From assembly GCF_963675165.1 (NCBI RefSeq), contig NC_087382.1, positions 1 through 64,000 of the forward strand: 64,000 nucleotides of DNA, read 5' to 3'. A program made the position numbers and the translations under genes. Position 1 is the stretch's first letter. Every line of letters starts with the position of its first letter. Positions 1 to 11,403 of the stretch are shown here, in pieces. This DNA comes from Halichondria panicea (Eukaryota > Porifera > Demospongiae > Suberitida > Halichondriidae). The notes below the pieces were generated by a model. The model was not told the DNA's origin and ran no database searches. It worked only from the letters and a program-made list of their open reading frames with translations.

Positions 1-868
1 ACATTGAGTGGCTTGCTTTTTGGATATAATTACATGGGTACAGGGGTAGATCTACTATAAAATAATAATTATAGACTATTTACTAGACTAATTATAGAAT
101 AGTTAATATCATCTTGCACTGGACTGTACTTCCTCTACTCATTCTACCTCCTCACAGTCACTACTACTGTCTTCGCTTAATACACTTGCAGCATCAATAT
201 CCTTTCTGTTAATACATAGATTCTCTTTTATCTGTCTCTGGCCAGTTCTGCCAACTCACTTACACAGCTGCTTGGTATAACCTCGATAATTTCCTCGGCG
301 TTTATTTGGATCAAATTGCCTAATTTACGGAAACTAGTAAATTACCTCGGATATGCCCGTTACTATGATAGCTTCAAGCAGAATACGGGAATCCGGAAAC
401 GTTTCACATCCACGTCAGTACTGTTGTGAGGGAGGAGGAGGATGATCAACTGGCACATTGTAGTATATATTCGCACGTACATCAAATGAAGGCATTTGAT
501 AAAACAGTAATAATTGATGGCAACGAGGGATCCATTCGTTTGGGAGAACTTTCCTCCAATTTTACTTGACGATGTGAAGTGTAAAATGTGCCCACCATAT
601 CTCTGAAGAAGCATTCCACATCTCACATATTTAGTTGTGGAAGCTCTTGAATGCTTGATATCTCCTCAGTGCAAGTGAGAGAGATCTTTATAGCAGTTCA
701 CTCCTGTGTACCTATGATTAGGCTCTTGAATCAGCCGCCCTTCTTAAGGTCTCTCCCCCCTCAGGTAGGAAGGGAGGCTAATTTATGAGACTGGCATGCA
801 ATTAACACAACGGCAATTAGAGACCTGATTAGCAAAGGTTAAGTGCTTCGCGCCTCCTCTGGAGCCAC
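1..868. other. Intergenic, no gene recognised
   Basis: No convincing coding region is seen. Around 722-790 there is an imperfect inverted repeat (TTGAATCAGCCGCCCTTC on the left, an AAGGGAGGCT-type arm on the right), a decayed relative of the cleaner hairpin at 7661-7720. Confidence 0.5.
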
Positions 869-1452
869 TACTGCGGTTTTCAGAGTTCTTGCATCTCCAA
901 TGTCTAGAGCGGAAGTACCTGTCACGTGAACCGTTACGTAACAAGATTGAAGTCTAGCTTCATTCTAAACCGATTTTTTCCCAATACATGATTTGGGAGA
1001 AAATCAACCTTGGAAATAGCCTAGCCTTTGCAAGCCTTTTGCATCACCACTGAAGCTATCCTTGAGATTGTAAGCACTTCCAATAGTTTTGTGAGCTACT
1101 ATTAGTAACACAGGACTGGATGTCTGGAGCTAAGAGAGAGAGATTCTACTGTCTATATGACTCATCACTGACATCAGCTTGCAGCAACACAAAATGAGTA
1201 GGCAGACCGGGGTAGTCACTTCAACCAGTTCCTTATATAATACTGAGAAGCTACACTCTTATTTCAGACTTCTCTGGATAACTAGTAACGAATAATTTTG
1301 TCTGTAAATGAAAACTCATGTAAAAAAACTTGCCTGACTCAGCAATATTGTGCTCCCGTGATGTTGTCCAACCTTAAATGTTTGGGAATATCACGTGACC
1401 AGTGACTTCCGCTCTAGACATTGGAGATGCAAGAACTCTGAAAACCGCAGTA
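869..1452. mobile_element. MITE, family 1 (TACTGCGG ends), 584 bp
   Basis: The ends are inverted copies: TACTGCGGTTTTCAGAGTTC on the left and its reverse complement ending CCGCAGTA at 1452. It matches the copies at 16787-17377 and 17428-18014 over its whole length, including inner blocks around the AATACATGATTT and GTGCTCCCGTGATGTTG motifs. No coding capacity is visible. The ends lie on TA, as expected for a Tc1/mariner-type non-autonomous element. Confidence 0.85.
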
Positions 1453-1672
1453 CGTCGACTTCATTGTAAAACATCACGTGAATCACTTCCGTTTCCAATC
1501 CATATATAGAAGATATATGTAGCCTCTGGTAATACCATGTACGTACCAGTGAGTACCAGTATAGACTAGACAGCACTGTATACTGTAGATCTTTAGTCTA
1601 GTAATGTACACTCCCAATATATTATGCTCATACATTTCACTGCAATATCTTATTCCACACTCTACAGAGAAG

Positions 1673-4600
1673 ATGTCTGACTATCTCACAATAGCAGATC
1701 TAGGAAAACTATACATAGCTACGTTTGATGCTCGAATCAAATGGCGAAACTTCTTGCTGGTTCTTGAGATATCCTCGGATACTATCGACAGCATAGGTAC
1801 GAAATGGCGAGATGATCCTGATGACTGCTATCGTGAGGGTTTGAAAGAATGGCTGAAAAGTGGGGAGAGCCGCTGGGAAGATGTTGTCAAAGCATTGTCT
1901 AGTCCTATTGTGGGCCACGTTCACATAGCCAGGACCATCGAGAGAGATCATCTACAGTCTAGCAATCTTACTGATGTGAAGTCAGAGGGTGAGTACCAAT
2001 TAATGCACCTATATGAATGATACCGTAGAAACTGATTATTAGCGCTTACTCGACTATAAGCGTATCTTTATTTTAAGCACATGCTCAACTGCAGGCTTTT
2101 TATACTCGAATTGAAGCGCTTTTCCAATTATGCGACGGTTATTAGTGAAATTTTAGAATTAATTTTGTTTATCTATATGAGCTAGTTAGCTTGTAAATTT
2201 TGTTTATCTATGAGCTAGTTAGCTTGTACAGTGCAGGATAGCTATATAGCTGGTGATATCCATCTGGAAGGACTCTCTGGGCATGCTGTTACCTTGTCTG
2301 ATCATGCTGAGAGAATGTGAGACATGGATGAGGTCCTTTATTCCAAGTTCCTGGTCAATATATAATAGTTATAGACTGAGTCCAAGGTCTCTATGGGATT
2401 ATGAGACCCCGAGGGCCCGAGGCTGTAGCGCCCCCGAGCGCAGCGAGGGCGCTACTAAGGGCCTGAGGGTCTCATAATCCCATAGTGACCGTTGGACGAG
2501 GCTTATAACTGATTTAGAATAGTGCTAACCAAGCTAGACTATATTAACACAAAGACTGCAACCAAGAGTTTCTACAAGCCTCAAACAATGTTAAAGCTTC
2601 GCTCTGACTAAGTCTACATAAAAAAAACTCACATTGAAGGCCGTTTCCATCTCTTGAGAATCATGCATAGCAAAAACTGCTAATAGAAAGTTGCTATTCT
2701 ACTTATTAATTAGCTCTGCACTAGAGCACTAGCTATTGGTAGCTGCAAGAGTGAGATAAAAGCTGCACTGCAGAACACAAATACTTTTATGATGCACTGC
2801 ATCATGGTTACTATGACTTCAACATAAATTTCCATAGGCAAGTACCGTATATCTTCTAATTTATCGGACAGCAAAAAATAATTATTTTCCGGGTATAATT
2901 GGAACAGATTTTTATAGAGCATGCAAAGTGTCCGGAATAATTAGAACAAGCAAGCAGCTGCATGCGAGCTAGCTAAGTTTAATAGAACAGTGTGCGACTG
3001 AATAGTTGCACTAGCTATCTAAAACTAGCTCTCAAAGCTATCTAACTGGAGCACTCTAAGTCTTACTTGCCGTCTATGAATGAAACTCAACTTTTCAAGT
3101 AATTGTCCGAACAAATTTAATATTAAAGCACTGGAGTGTCCGTTGTATTAGAACAACGAAAATTGCCCAAAAGAGTGTCCGGGCTAATTAGAAGTGTCCG
3201 ATAAATTAGAAGATATACGGTACATCACTACCCACTCCCCTACCCACACACATTGTTCTGTACAGTTGACCAAAATCGTCAAAAGATCAATGAAGATTTG
3301 ACCATTTTCTTAGACGGGCCACTCGGTAAAGGTGCATTTGGAGCAGTCTTCAAAGGCAGCTACAAGGGCGAGATTTGTGCAGTCAAAGTGCTGCTTCACG
3401 ATGCTATGGAGATGCAGGCAAGTATTCCAGTTGGCAAAAATGAAGATGCTAGCGATGCAATTGATCGTGAGAGTGATTTTCTCAAGTCGTTCCAGCACCC
3501 AAATGTTGTTCTGTTTTTGTCGACTGCTAAGCACCCCAAATCAGGTGGTACAATCCTCGTTGTTGAGTTGATGGATTGCAATCTGAGATCCTATTTCTCC
3601 GGCCTTGATGAAGAGTCCCTCACTAGCGAGTGTGAAATTAGCCTATCCGAAGACATGGCTTGTGGTCTGGCCTACATTCACAGCAAGCAGATTATCCACC
3701 GTGACCTCTGTGGCGATAACGTCCTACTGAAGCTTACACTGCCAGTGCCTGTCGCGAAGATTTCCGACTTTGGCATGTCACGGCTATACGATCCCTCCAA
3801 GCTCAGCTCCACCCTCACAGCCATTGGTCACCGTAGAGGGTATCTACCTCCCGAGGCCTATCGATTGGAAGAGGAGAATTACGATAGTAGCCTGGATGTG
3901 TTTTCCTTTGGGGTGATTTTGACGCAAATTGTTTGCAAGTTGGAGACGATCAAATCAGCCAAGGATCGATCATTCCATGTTGCCCAGATTCCTCACACAC
4001 ACAGGTTGAGGAAGCTTATCGACAGTTGTTTGCAAGAAAACGTGAAGAGGAGACCATCTGCCAGGGACATCTGTGAGTCTATTAGATACGTATATAGCCC
4101 ATGACAATTTATGTGTTTTACACTTCCGAAAAAATTGTCCTATTTAATTCTTACTTAGATGCTTCACTGAAAAGAGTCTCAGACCCAGTGGAGGCAACAA
4201 AGAGGGAATCAAAGGACACTCAACCAGTCGAGAAGGTGCGTACATGCAGTGTGTGAATGTTCCTAATTACAGCAATAATGAGTACTGTCAAGTTGTGTGT
4301 AAGCCTCTATAACTATAGTTCATTTGTGTTGAGCTTGACCTTCATAATCTTAATTGTCATAACTTCTGAAACTCAATTATACGATTGGATTTCTTGTTAA
4401 AAAGCGCTTCCATCCGAAAGAGCTGATAGCATTTTTCTTGAAATCCATCATATAGCGGCCGGGTATATTTCGCGGAATGACTGTTAGAAATTTTGCAGAT
4501 CAGCCTTTCTGCAGCATGCATGCATGCGATATTAAATCCGTGGGTATAAATGTTCGCGGTACATGTACATAACAAAAACCGCGAACATTTATACCCTCAA

Positions 4601-6053
4601 AGTATACACGCTATACAGTATACTTGTCAACCCAGCCTAAGCCTAAATGAAGCCATTTGACCACAAAACCACTTAGACTTTACACATACTTTTGAGTATA
4701 CTTTGTTTTGTGGATATGCCTATAATGACGTTAGTAGATATAAGAGAGAGGGGTTGGAAACAAGGCTTCCTCGTGGTATAATTTGTGTTTCCCCGCGGTT
4801 TAATTGAGGCTGTGTTAGAGGCACAAAGATTTGCGGACTAGAACAAATACAGTTAGTGTCTGTGAGGGCGAGTAGCGTTGTTTGAGGTGCTGTATGTATT
4901 AGTTATTACATGGCTATGAGTGCCACAAGCTGTTCATTGGCCTGGTAGTAGATTGTGGTCAAGGGCCTTTAGGCCCGAGATCATTATCTACTAGACTAGC
5001 TGTGATTAATAAATTTTTTATGCTGAAACAGCATTGTGAATTTCCTAATTTGGAAATTAAAGCTGGACATGTTGCAAGGATATACCTAAAAACCCTTAGG
5101 GATCCGCTATTTAGAGAGTCCGTTATATGAGGTTCCACTGTAGTGTGCAACAAAAATTTAAGCCTCATTCGATCTCATAGTGGAAACCCTACAATAGCAG
5201 ACAGTTTGAAATTTCATTGACTTTTATGTAAAAAGAACAGGAAGTGTAGCATGCGGAGAAGTTACGGAGGATTGAAAAGTGATAGTTTCACAATAATGAT
5301 GGACCCTGGATGTGATGTCATAGGCAATTAGTGCTTATTAAATTCCTCGTTGTGTTGTACTAATTGCAAATGCACACACTCTTGTACTCTAGTACATAAC
5401 CGTCTGACGACTCGTACACTAGTAACGACTATCATACCATGCATTATATATAGGTTAGCAAATGTAAAGTCTGTTACAAAGTGCTTTGACATAATTATAA
5501 CACTTACTGTACATGAGTGTGGAATTGTCTATTACAAAAATAATATTCACGTCTGTGTTCCACCAACGTTCCCCTGTACAGGCACACAGGGAACAGATTA
5601 AGCACAAAGATGCTGAGCTGGTCAGGAGAGACGCCATCATTCAACAGCAGAGACAGGTGAGACGAAATGCACCATTATATTATTGCAGAGCTATAGTAGA
5701 AGCTGTGATCCGTTATAATCGTACCGTACATTCTAGTGGACTGGTGGGCATCGCCTCTTAAGCTAATTAGAGAAAGTGATTTAGTGTGCATACAATTATT
5801 GCTACAAATAACACTCACTTGTTAGTAGACCTAATCACGCTCATTCATTATTCAGGGTCCCCCTCCCAGAGAGTTGAGACCTCCACTCACTCTGAAATGG
5901 AGAAGAGGAAAAGACATGCCAATCGAAATGACCACTTCGGTACAGAGTATTGTTATCGGTGACACGGTGCATGTTGGAGACAATGAACGTGACATGTGTA
6001 TCAACTTGCTGTATTTGGTGGACAGGACGACATATTCAACCGAAGTTCGTTGA
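1673..6053 (+). CDS. Death domain-protein kinase gene A, Kelch part truncated
   Basis: Five exons fit with consistent phases: 1673-1988, 3266-4072, 4159-4235, 5582-5656 and 5856-6053, giving about 490 aa. The start is the MSDYLTIADLGKLY methionine shared with genes B and C. Residues about 1-105 form a Death domain (WRNFLLVLEIS, DDCYREGLKEWL). Exon 2 is a kinase with glycine loop LGKGAFGAVFKG, AVKVL lysine, HRDLCGDN catalytic loop, SDFG and GYLPPEA, so the catalytic residues are present. Exon 4 encodes a 25-residue charged helix (AELVRRDA). Exon 5 starts the Kelch region (GPPPRELRPPLTL) but loses most of it: after DNERDMC a large internal deletion shifts the frame to TGA at 6051-6053. It may be a kinase lacking its propeller, or a pseudogene in progress. 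A membrane-proximal or cytosolic signalling role is inferred from the domains. Confidence 0.75.
2368..2513. repeat. Imperfect palindrome in intron 1 of gene A
   Basis: Arms CTATGGGATTATGAGACCC (2391-2409) and its exact reverse complement (2467-2485) enclose a GC-rich core containing GAGCGCAGCGAG. A weaker outer arm (AGTTATAGACTGAGTCC against GGACGAGGCTTATAACT) extends it to about 146 bp. It looks like a foldback MITE. Confidence 0.7.
2843..3222. mobile_element. MITE, family 3 (TACCGTATATC ends), 380 bp
   Basis: It begins TACCGTATATCTTCTAATTT and ends with the inverted copy AGATATACGGTA. A second near-identical copy lies at 7232-7606. The inside has repeated GTGTCCG and AATTAGAA blocks and no gene. 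It fills much of intron 1 of gene A and stops 43 bp before the kinase exon. Confidence 0.85.
4451..4622. mobile_element. MITE, family 5 (TATAGCG/GGTATATTTCGCGG), 172 bp
   Basis: Left end TATAGCGGCCGGGTATATTT, right end CGCTATACAGTATA, with inner inverted blocks around CCGCGAACATTTATACCC. It is related to the nested pair at 25922-26314. It lies in intron 3 of gene A. Confidence 0.65.
4623..5581. other. Long intron 3 of gene A, remainder
   Basis: No exon matching those of genes B or C is present here. The TAGATATAAGAGAGAGGGG stretch near 4735 resembles the arms of the element at 22719-23610. GTTCCACTGTA near 5131-5141 resembles a MITE terminus. Nothing else was recognised. Confidence 0.4.
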
Positions 6054-6196
6054 TCCATCTCTACCAGCCTGACACCAGGAGGTGGGTGAAAGTGGGGTAC
6101 CTGCCTACTGCACGATACAACTGCACATGCTCAGTACTTCCTAGTGGAGGTCATTGTAGCTGGAGGACATGTACAGACAAAAGCATATTCCGTTGA
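6004..6196 (+). pseudogene. Out-of-frame Kelch C-terminal remnant of gene A
   Basis: This stretch encodes the last Kelch blade seen in genes B and C (LYQPDTRRWVKVG, LPTARYNCTCSVLPSG) but in a different frame from the upstream exon, because of the internal deletion near 6000. A further 2-bp loss is visible: the paralogues read PSGEVIVAGG, whereas here the frame changes after PSGG and runs out of similarity before the stop. The original stop region lies near 6200. Confidence 0.75.
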
Positions 6197-6205
6197 CTTC
6201 TTGCA

Positions 6206-7006
6206 ATTAAGTTAATTGTTTCACTTTAATTTACATAACAAATTTAATTAGTCAATAAGTTATTAATGTTTTTTCGAGAAATGCTTTTCTAATATGCAAA
6301 AGTTGTTTTGTGTGATAAATAATGTAAAACGAGTGTTGCAAGCTGCACTGTGCTAATGCCTCTCGCCATGTTATGCTTTTGCTCAAAAAGTATTAGAGTG
6401 TTATAGTAGGGAGAATAAGCTTTTTTCTATAATGCATTTTACACAACCTAATCACTTCTACTAATTTTAATGTACGTATAGATACATGAATCTATTGTAT
6501 ATGGTACCCTTGTAGTGTTTTGTAGCTTTAATACCAGGACCTCAAGAAACAGAACAAGGAACAACGAATAACAAGCCATCTGTGATTGCAGATAAGGTAT
6601 ACAGACAGTATAAATGATGTAATACAAATATGCCAGCATGCAATTCCTTACCTCTTCTGATTGCTACACAGTATAACTTAAAGCATGCATGACCAAATAG
6701 CACCCTATGCAGTATATAGTCCTATAATAGTACATGATTTAGAATCCGCTCTTATTTCCCGGCTATAATTACACTAGCTGTTACTGGTTTTCGGATAGCC
6801 CTGCATATCTTACTTTAATAAATTGCATCACAGATCCATATTATTATTTGGACACAAATATGCATGTAAATACAACCGAGTCTTACATATGCAGGGTTGG
6901 CAAGCCAAGGGTTTATTTGATGAGACTGATCCACCAGTTTTATTATAGGGCACACTATATGGCCAGTTGGTTGTGGAAGCTAATCATTGCTAACCTTTAA
7001 TTGCAT
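6206..7006. other. Intergenic, possible exon scraps only
   Basis: Two short open stretches have splice-like edges: about 6537-6597 (ends GATAAG before GTATAC) and about 6894-6940 (GLFDETDPP). The second could be an upstream piece of the transposase remnant at 7007-8093, but the phases do not join. Otherwise AT-rich DNA with nothing recognised. Confidence 0.35.
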
Positions 7007-7231
7007 AGGAAATGTTTGCGTTTGGCATTCATGGACGTACTTCAGAAAGAGTTAGACAAAATTGTTGTAGATTGGAATTCCCACTATGTTAGGAAACAGA
7101 GACATCTTACGTCTCCTTGTGGAATCCCTGAGAAGCTATTCAACCTACCTGGTATATAATACATTATACATTTATTACGGTATACACTCATAATGATTCA
7201 TGATCCTCGAACCAGAATTGCAAAATTATAG

Positions 7232-7606
7232 TACCGTATATCTTCTAATTTATTGGACAGCAAAAAAATAATTATTTTGGAACAGATTTTTATAGAGCAT
7301 GCAAAGGGTCCGAAATAATTAGAACAAGCAAGTAGCTGCATGCGAGCTAGCTAAGTTTAATAGAACAGTGTGCGACTGAATAGTTGCACTATAGCTATTT
7401 AAAACTATAGCTCTCAAAGCTATCTAACTGCATGCAGCACTCTAAGTCTTACTTGCCGCCTATGAATGAATCAACTTTTCAAGGTATTGTCCGAACAAAT
7501 GTAATATTAAAGCACTGGAGTGTCCGTTGTATTTAGAACAACGAAAATTGCCCAAAAAAGTGTCCGGGTAATTAGAAGTGTCCGATAAATTAGAAGATAT
7601 ACGGTA
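7232..7606. mobile_element. MITE, family 3, second copy, 375 bp
   Basis: Same ends and interior as 2843-3222 (TACCGTATATCTTCTAATTT ... AGATATACGGTA), with a few small deletions. It sits inside the intron of the transposase remnant. Confidence 0.85.
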
Positions 7607-7660
7607 ATTATAGATTTGAGGTAGGATCGCCTCGCTATTTCCGGCTAAGCTGCCTGTCCC

Positions 7661-7720
7661 TAGTCTCATGAATCAGCCGCACCTTTGGGACACCAAAGGT
7701 GCGGCTGATTCATGAGACTA
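7661..7720. repeat. Perfect 28-bp-arm hairpin with 4-nt loop
   Basis: Left arm 7661-7688 begins TAGTCTCATGAATCAGCCGC; the right arm 7693-7720 is its exact reverse complement; the loop is GACA. A degenerate form lies near 722-790. It looks like a foldback element or a recently formed cruciform sequence. Confidence 0.85.
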
Positions 7721-8339
7721 CACCTTCCCAACTGAGGAAGGCCGGATAAACGAGAGTCTATACTATATAATTATATACACATATGCATGTATATAATTAG
7801 ATATATATAGCTATAAGCTATACTGTAATACTTTTGCTCACATGTCTAATTATATACACCATGCACTCCATGCAGGAGCAAAAAACCAGCTCAAACTTGT
7901 ACGGGTACACGAAGCACACTACATACGTGACAAATACACTGAGCCTCCTACACCTGCTGATGTGGATTTTCTACGACAGGCTAGATGTGTGATACACCAG
8001 TATAATAATTATGAGTATATGCCTACAAATGTAAAAGAAGCAATCAAGTTTTATATAACTGTTAATTTGTGGACAATTTTAGAAAATGAGTAATATTTTA
8101 GCTATGTAAACCAATGCATGACATGAAAAGTGATTAATGGTCAATGTCATTAAAGTATAAAATTAATGAACTGAACGCATGACATAATTATATGAATGAG
8201 TCATCAAAGTGTACAGTTATATTGTGTGTCCTACAGGCTAACCCTAACCCTAATTACCCTGCATGTACAGTGACAGGGCAATCTTCCATAATTTGTGTTG
8301 CGGTGTATAATGTATATATATGTAGTCTATTGCTATAGC

Positions 8340-9420
8340 AATAGACTCCCGCGATTCTTTTGGCCTAAAACACAACGAACATAGCTCTTTGATCCGCGGA
8401 TCCTTCAAATTATCAGTGGACAGGTACTCATTCATATGGGCCACTCGGTACGATATTTGAACTGGTGTTAGACTTTTCCATGCTAGTTGCTCTCCAAACA
8501 TCTCTATAGTAGCAACACAGCAACACACCAAAGGAGTACACGTCAGTTGATGTTGTGATTCCTTTCTCAGCCCGAATATGTTCTGGACTCTGGTATGCAG
8601 GCGTACCTTGCTGTATAGAGTACTAGTATACCAATAACTTTTGTGGTACTCAAAATCTGTGCAATTCCAAAGTCGGAGAGGTATGCATGGAATGTACCAT
8701 CCTCAACCTGTATGTATATATATATGATTCAGTACTAATTTAGTAGAAATTTTAGACGTATATATATATACAAGAACATTTGCTGGTTTTACATCAAGGT
8801 GGATTGTTGGAGGATTAGAAGTGTGTATATGTCGCAGAGCTTGAGCTACTTGGAATCCAATCTGCACCTTAGTCAATAGTGACATCTGAACGCAATTGAG
8901 GAGTTTTATTTTTATTTTTTATAATAATTCTGCAAAATGCATGGATACACTAGTAGCATATTATGCTAACCTAATGTGTGCCCTGCATGTATATAGTACT
9001 TACAATAGCGTGTACAAATTAAAGATAAAGACTAATAACTATTTAATGCAAGTGACAGAGTACATTTCTCTTATTAATAAATGACAAAATCGATGTACTT
9101 TCCTGCAACTGTTTTCTTACGATAGAAATTGTAAGCAGAATTTCACTGTGTATAGCAATTAACTTACTCTTGATGAGTCAAAAATTTGCATATGCAGATT
9201 TTTGCCATTGACTAAGTTGGTGATGATTAGGAGCCTCGTCTCTTGGATAATAACTCCCAGTACAGTCAGAATATGTTGGGATGCTGTACACTCCTATATA
9301 ATTATAATTATATAAAATAGGAAACACGACTAAAATTGTGTTCATGTATTTCGGATAATAACTCCCAATATTATTATAGTGAGAGTATGTTGGGATGCTG
9401 TACACTCCTATATATAAATC
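8340..9420 (-). pseudogene. Decayed protein kinase
   Basis: Kinase pieces in order on the minus strand: an N-lobe exon ending near 9170 (VQHPN, then LTVLGVIIQETRLL, NLVNGKNL), an exon at about 8790-8885 with IHLDVKPANVL (catalytic loop), an exon near 8640-8710 with YLSDFGIAQI (DFG), then GTPAYQSPEH and DVYSFGVLL, and a C-lobe ending FRPKESRES. The frame is broken in the N-lobe exon by a 2-bp insertion (CAACATATTCTG) and again after the DFG and VYSFGVLL segments. The N-lobe block is partly duplicated in tandem at 9357-9415. It is not closely similar to the kinases of genes A-C. Confidence 0.75.
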
Positions 9421-9682
9421 CAACTAGAAAAACATTTGCAATGTGAAAAATTGCTAGGATTGGCCAGGGGAACCACAAAAAAGCGTGGAAACAAGAAATC
9501 AGACGAGAGCATAACTCCAATCCGTTACAACGTCAATCACATGTAGATCTACTGGTAGTTTTCACAGCCAATATGCCACGCAATTTTAAACGTAGAAATA
9601 GTACAATTTTTAATGCGGTAGCTAAAGCAGGAAGCGCGAGTTGGACGGGAAACTACAGTCTCATTTGGAGTGGCCTAACCAT

Positions 9683-9772
9683 AAATTATTATTATTCTAT
9701 TTCTTATTTCTTCATTTCCTCATTTCCTATTTCTTATTTCCTCATTTCTCATTCCCTGTTTTATCACAACCC
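9683..9772 (+). repeat. Pyrimidine-rich TTTCTTATTTCTTCATTTCC array
   Basis: Tandem copies of short TTTCYTATTTC / TTCATTTCCTCA blocks ending in TCATTCCCTGTTTTAT. The same array recurs at 25429-25537, and in reverse at 24556-24612. Confidence 0.7.
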
Positions 9773-9775
9773 CGG

Positions 9776-10345
9776 AATTTGGGTAGAGATTATTCATTGG
9801 TTTTTCCACGTGATCCAAAAATTGCGTGAGGTTAAGTAGAATTGCGTAGCCTGCAAAAGTGCTCGCGGGCTTCTTAGCTACAGTTTGAGAGTGGATAACA
9901 TCAGGCATTCAGCTAGGATATAGTCATCTAAGAGACCAGCAAAGATTAGCTGTGTTTTAGTTTTTATATGATGCGAGAACTGGCAGCAAAAGTCAGTTTG
10001 TTATTGGTTGCCCAAGGCTTTTGATAACCTGTACAATATATACAAGACAGATAATGGCAGAGGGCACCAGTTGAATTGAGACAGTCATGGAGTAGTTGTC
10101 AGACTTGTGCAAGCTGTCTTAAAATCGCTGCTACTCCTCAGTTCAAAGAAGGACTGCCACAATTTCTTCGTTCTCAGCTGTTCCATGCTAATCCACAAGT
10201 TGTAGCACAACACACTGTGGTACAAGGATCTATAGTATCAAAAGCCTGGCTAAATAGATCTGTGTACTACTTTGACTCTGCTTTGACGCTATTTAAATTG
10301 CATAATTTGCACGTGACATCATTTGCATTCCTGATTTACACTAGC
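9776..10345. repeat. Copy of the interior of the Mutator-like element at 21235-21997
   Basis: From AATTTGGGTAGAGATTATTC to TTCCTGATTTACAC this stretch matches 21322-21920 nearly end to end. The long terminal repeats of that element are missing here, so it is a truncated or differently bounded relative. Confidence 0.7.
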
Positions 10346-10386
10346 CTCGTCCGTCTCCAATTGAATGTTCGTTCTATTAAAATTTA

Positions 10387-10462
10387 ATGTTTGGGAATAT
10401 CACGTGACCAGTGACTTCCGCTCTAGACATTGGAGAATGCAAGAACTCTGAAAACCGCAGTA
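10387..10462. repeat. Remnant end of a family 1 MITE
   Basis: AATGTTTGGGAATATCACGT through CCGCAGTA is the right end of family 1. It stops exactly where the family 2 MITE starts. Confidence 0.75.
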
Positions 10463-11060
10463 CAGGGATTTGAGGTGTTCTTGCAACTGTAATGTCGAGA
10501 GCGGAAGTACCTGTCACGTGAACCTTGGTAACAAGATTGAAATTTTGGCTCATTCCAAACCAATTTTTCTCCAATAGAGCCTATTCATTTTTGTTAAACT
10601 GGGAAAACATCGACTTACATCAGAAAGCTACTCAGTAGCCTTTGGTAAAGGCTTTGCACCACAGCAGGTTGTCAGCTGAAGCTATCCTTGAGATTCTATT
10701 AGTTTTGTGAGCTACTACTTGCCCCAGCCTGCCCGTAAGCTGTTGAAAGTGTATCACTAGTCTCAGTAAAATCTCTCTTAGGCTAGCTCCAGCTGGATAC
10801 ACAGTTTGTGTGACAGACTAATAGTAGTAGCTCACGATTGGGCTCAAGGATAGCTTTAGCTGTGGTGTTTGGGCTTGCAGATAATTATAGATTGCAGATG
10901 CAGAGCAAAGCCTCCTGTATAGGTCGATTTTCCCCCAAAATAAACTAAGGCTTTATTGGAGAAAAATTGGTTTGAAATGAGCCATAATTACGTAACTGTT
11001 CACGTGACAGGCACTTCCGCTCTCGACATTACAGTTGCAAGAACTCCTCAAATCCCTGTA
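10461..11060. mobile_element. MITE, family 2 (TACAGGGATTTGAGG ends), 600 bp
   Basis: The two ends are long inverted repeats: TACAGGGATTTGAGGTGTTC on the left and its counterpart ending CCTCAAATCCCTGTA at 11060, continuing inward through GTAATGTCGAGAGCGGAAGT. The sub-terminal GAGCGGAAGT and TCACGTGA motifs are shared with family 1, so the families are related. It was inserted at the TA end of an older family 1 copy. Confidence 0.85.
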
Positions 11061-11403
11061 GTCACTTTTCTTGGCTCAGATGTCAAAAATTGACATCTCC
11101 AATCAGATTCGCAAGAATGCAATTAAACTGTCACATGACAGAGGAGGTTGGTAGTACTTGACCTTTGTCATTTTTAAAACTATGCCAGTAGGCAAAGGTA
11201 CTGGCAATGGCTAGCTTAATCATAGATAGTGGAGGAAGGGGATTGGCAACTCCAGCCGTACAAGCGGCACATCCGCTATACGGGTTAATTAATAGTCATA
11301 CAATAAAACCTACTTTCTTTCTTTGCTGCCTTCGTTCGTGGTGAAAGGGTTATTTATGCACATGCTGCTAAATAATTATTAATTGCTGGTAATACCGCTC
11401 ACT

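Larger units (their letters stand above)
7007..8093 (+). pseudogene. C-terminal remnant of an integrase-core (IS3EU-like) transposase
   Basis: Two exons join in phase: about 7007-7152 (CLRLAFMDVLQKELDKI, then DWNSHYVR, CGIPEKLFNLP) and 7875-8093 (ends PTNVKEAIKFYITVNLW and a TAA stop at 8091-8093). The pattern CLRxxFMxxLQxELDxI-WNSHxIR-xGxPExLxxLP is what I know from the C-terminal half of eukaryotic integrase-core transposases of the IS3EU/rve_3 type. The catalytic aspartates would lie upstream and were not found, so this is a fragment. The intron carries a family 3 MITE and a perfect hairpin. Family assignment is from memory of the motif and is moderately sure. Confidence 0.5.

Noticed and set aside
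8235-8257. Telomere-like CTAACCCTAACCCTAA
   Set aside because: Only two to three units inside ordinary interspersed sequence; too short to be a telomere or a meaningful interstitial tract.
11383-11403. Earlier start for the companion gene at 11383
   Set aside because: The codon at 11383 is TTG; the first ATG in frame is at 11404.
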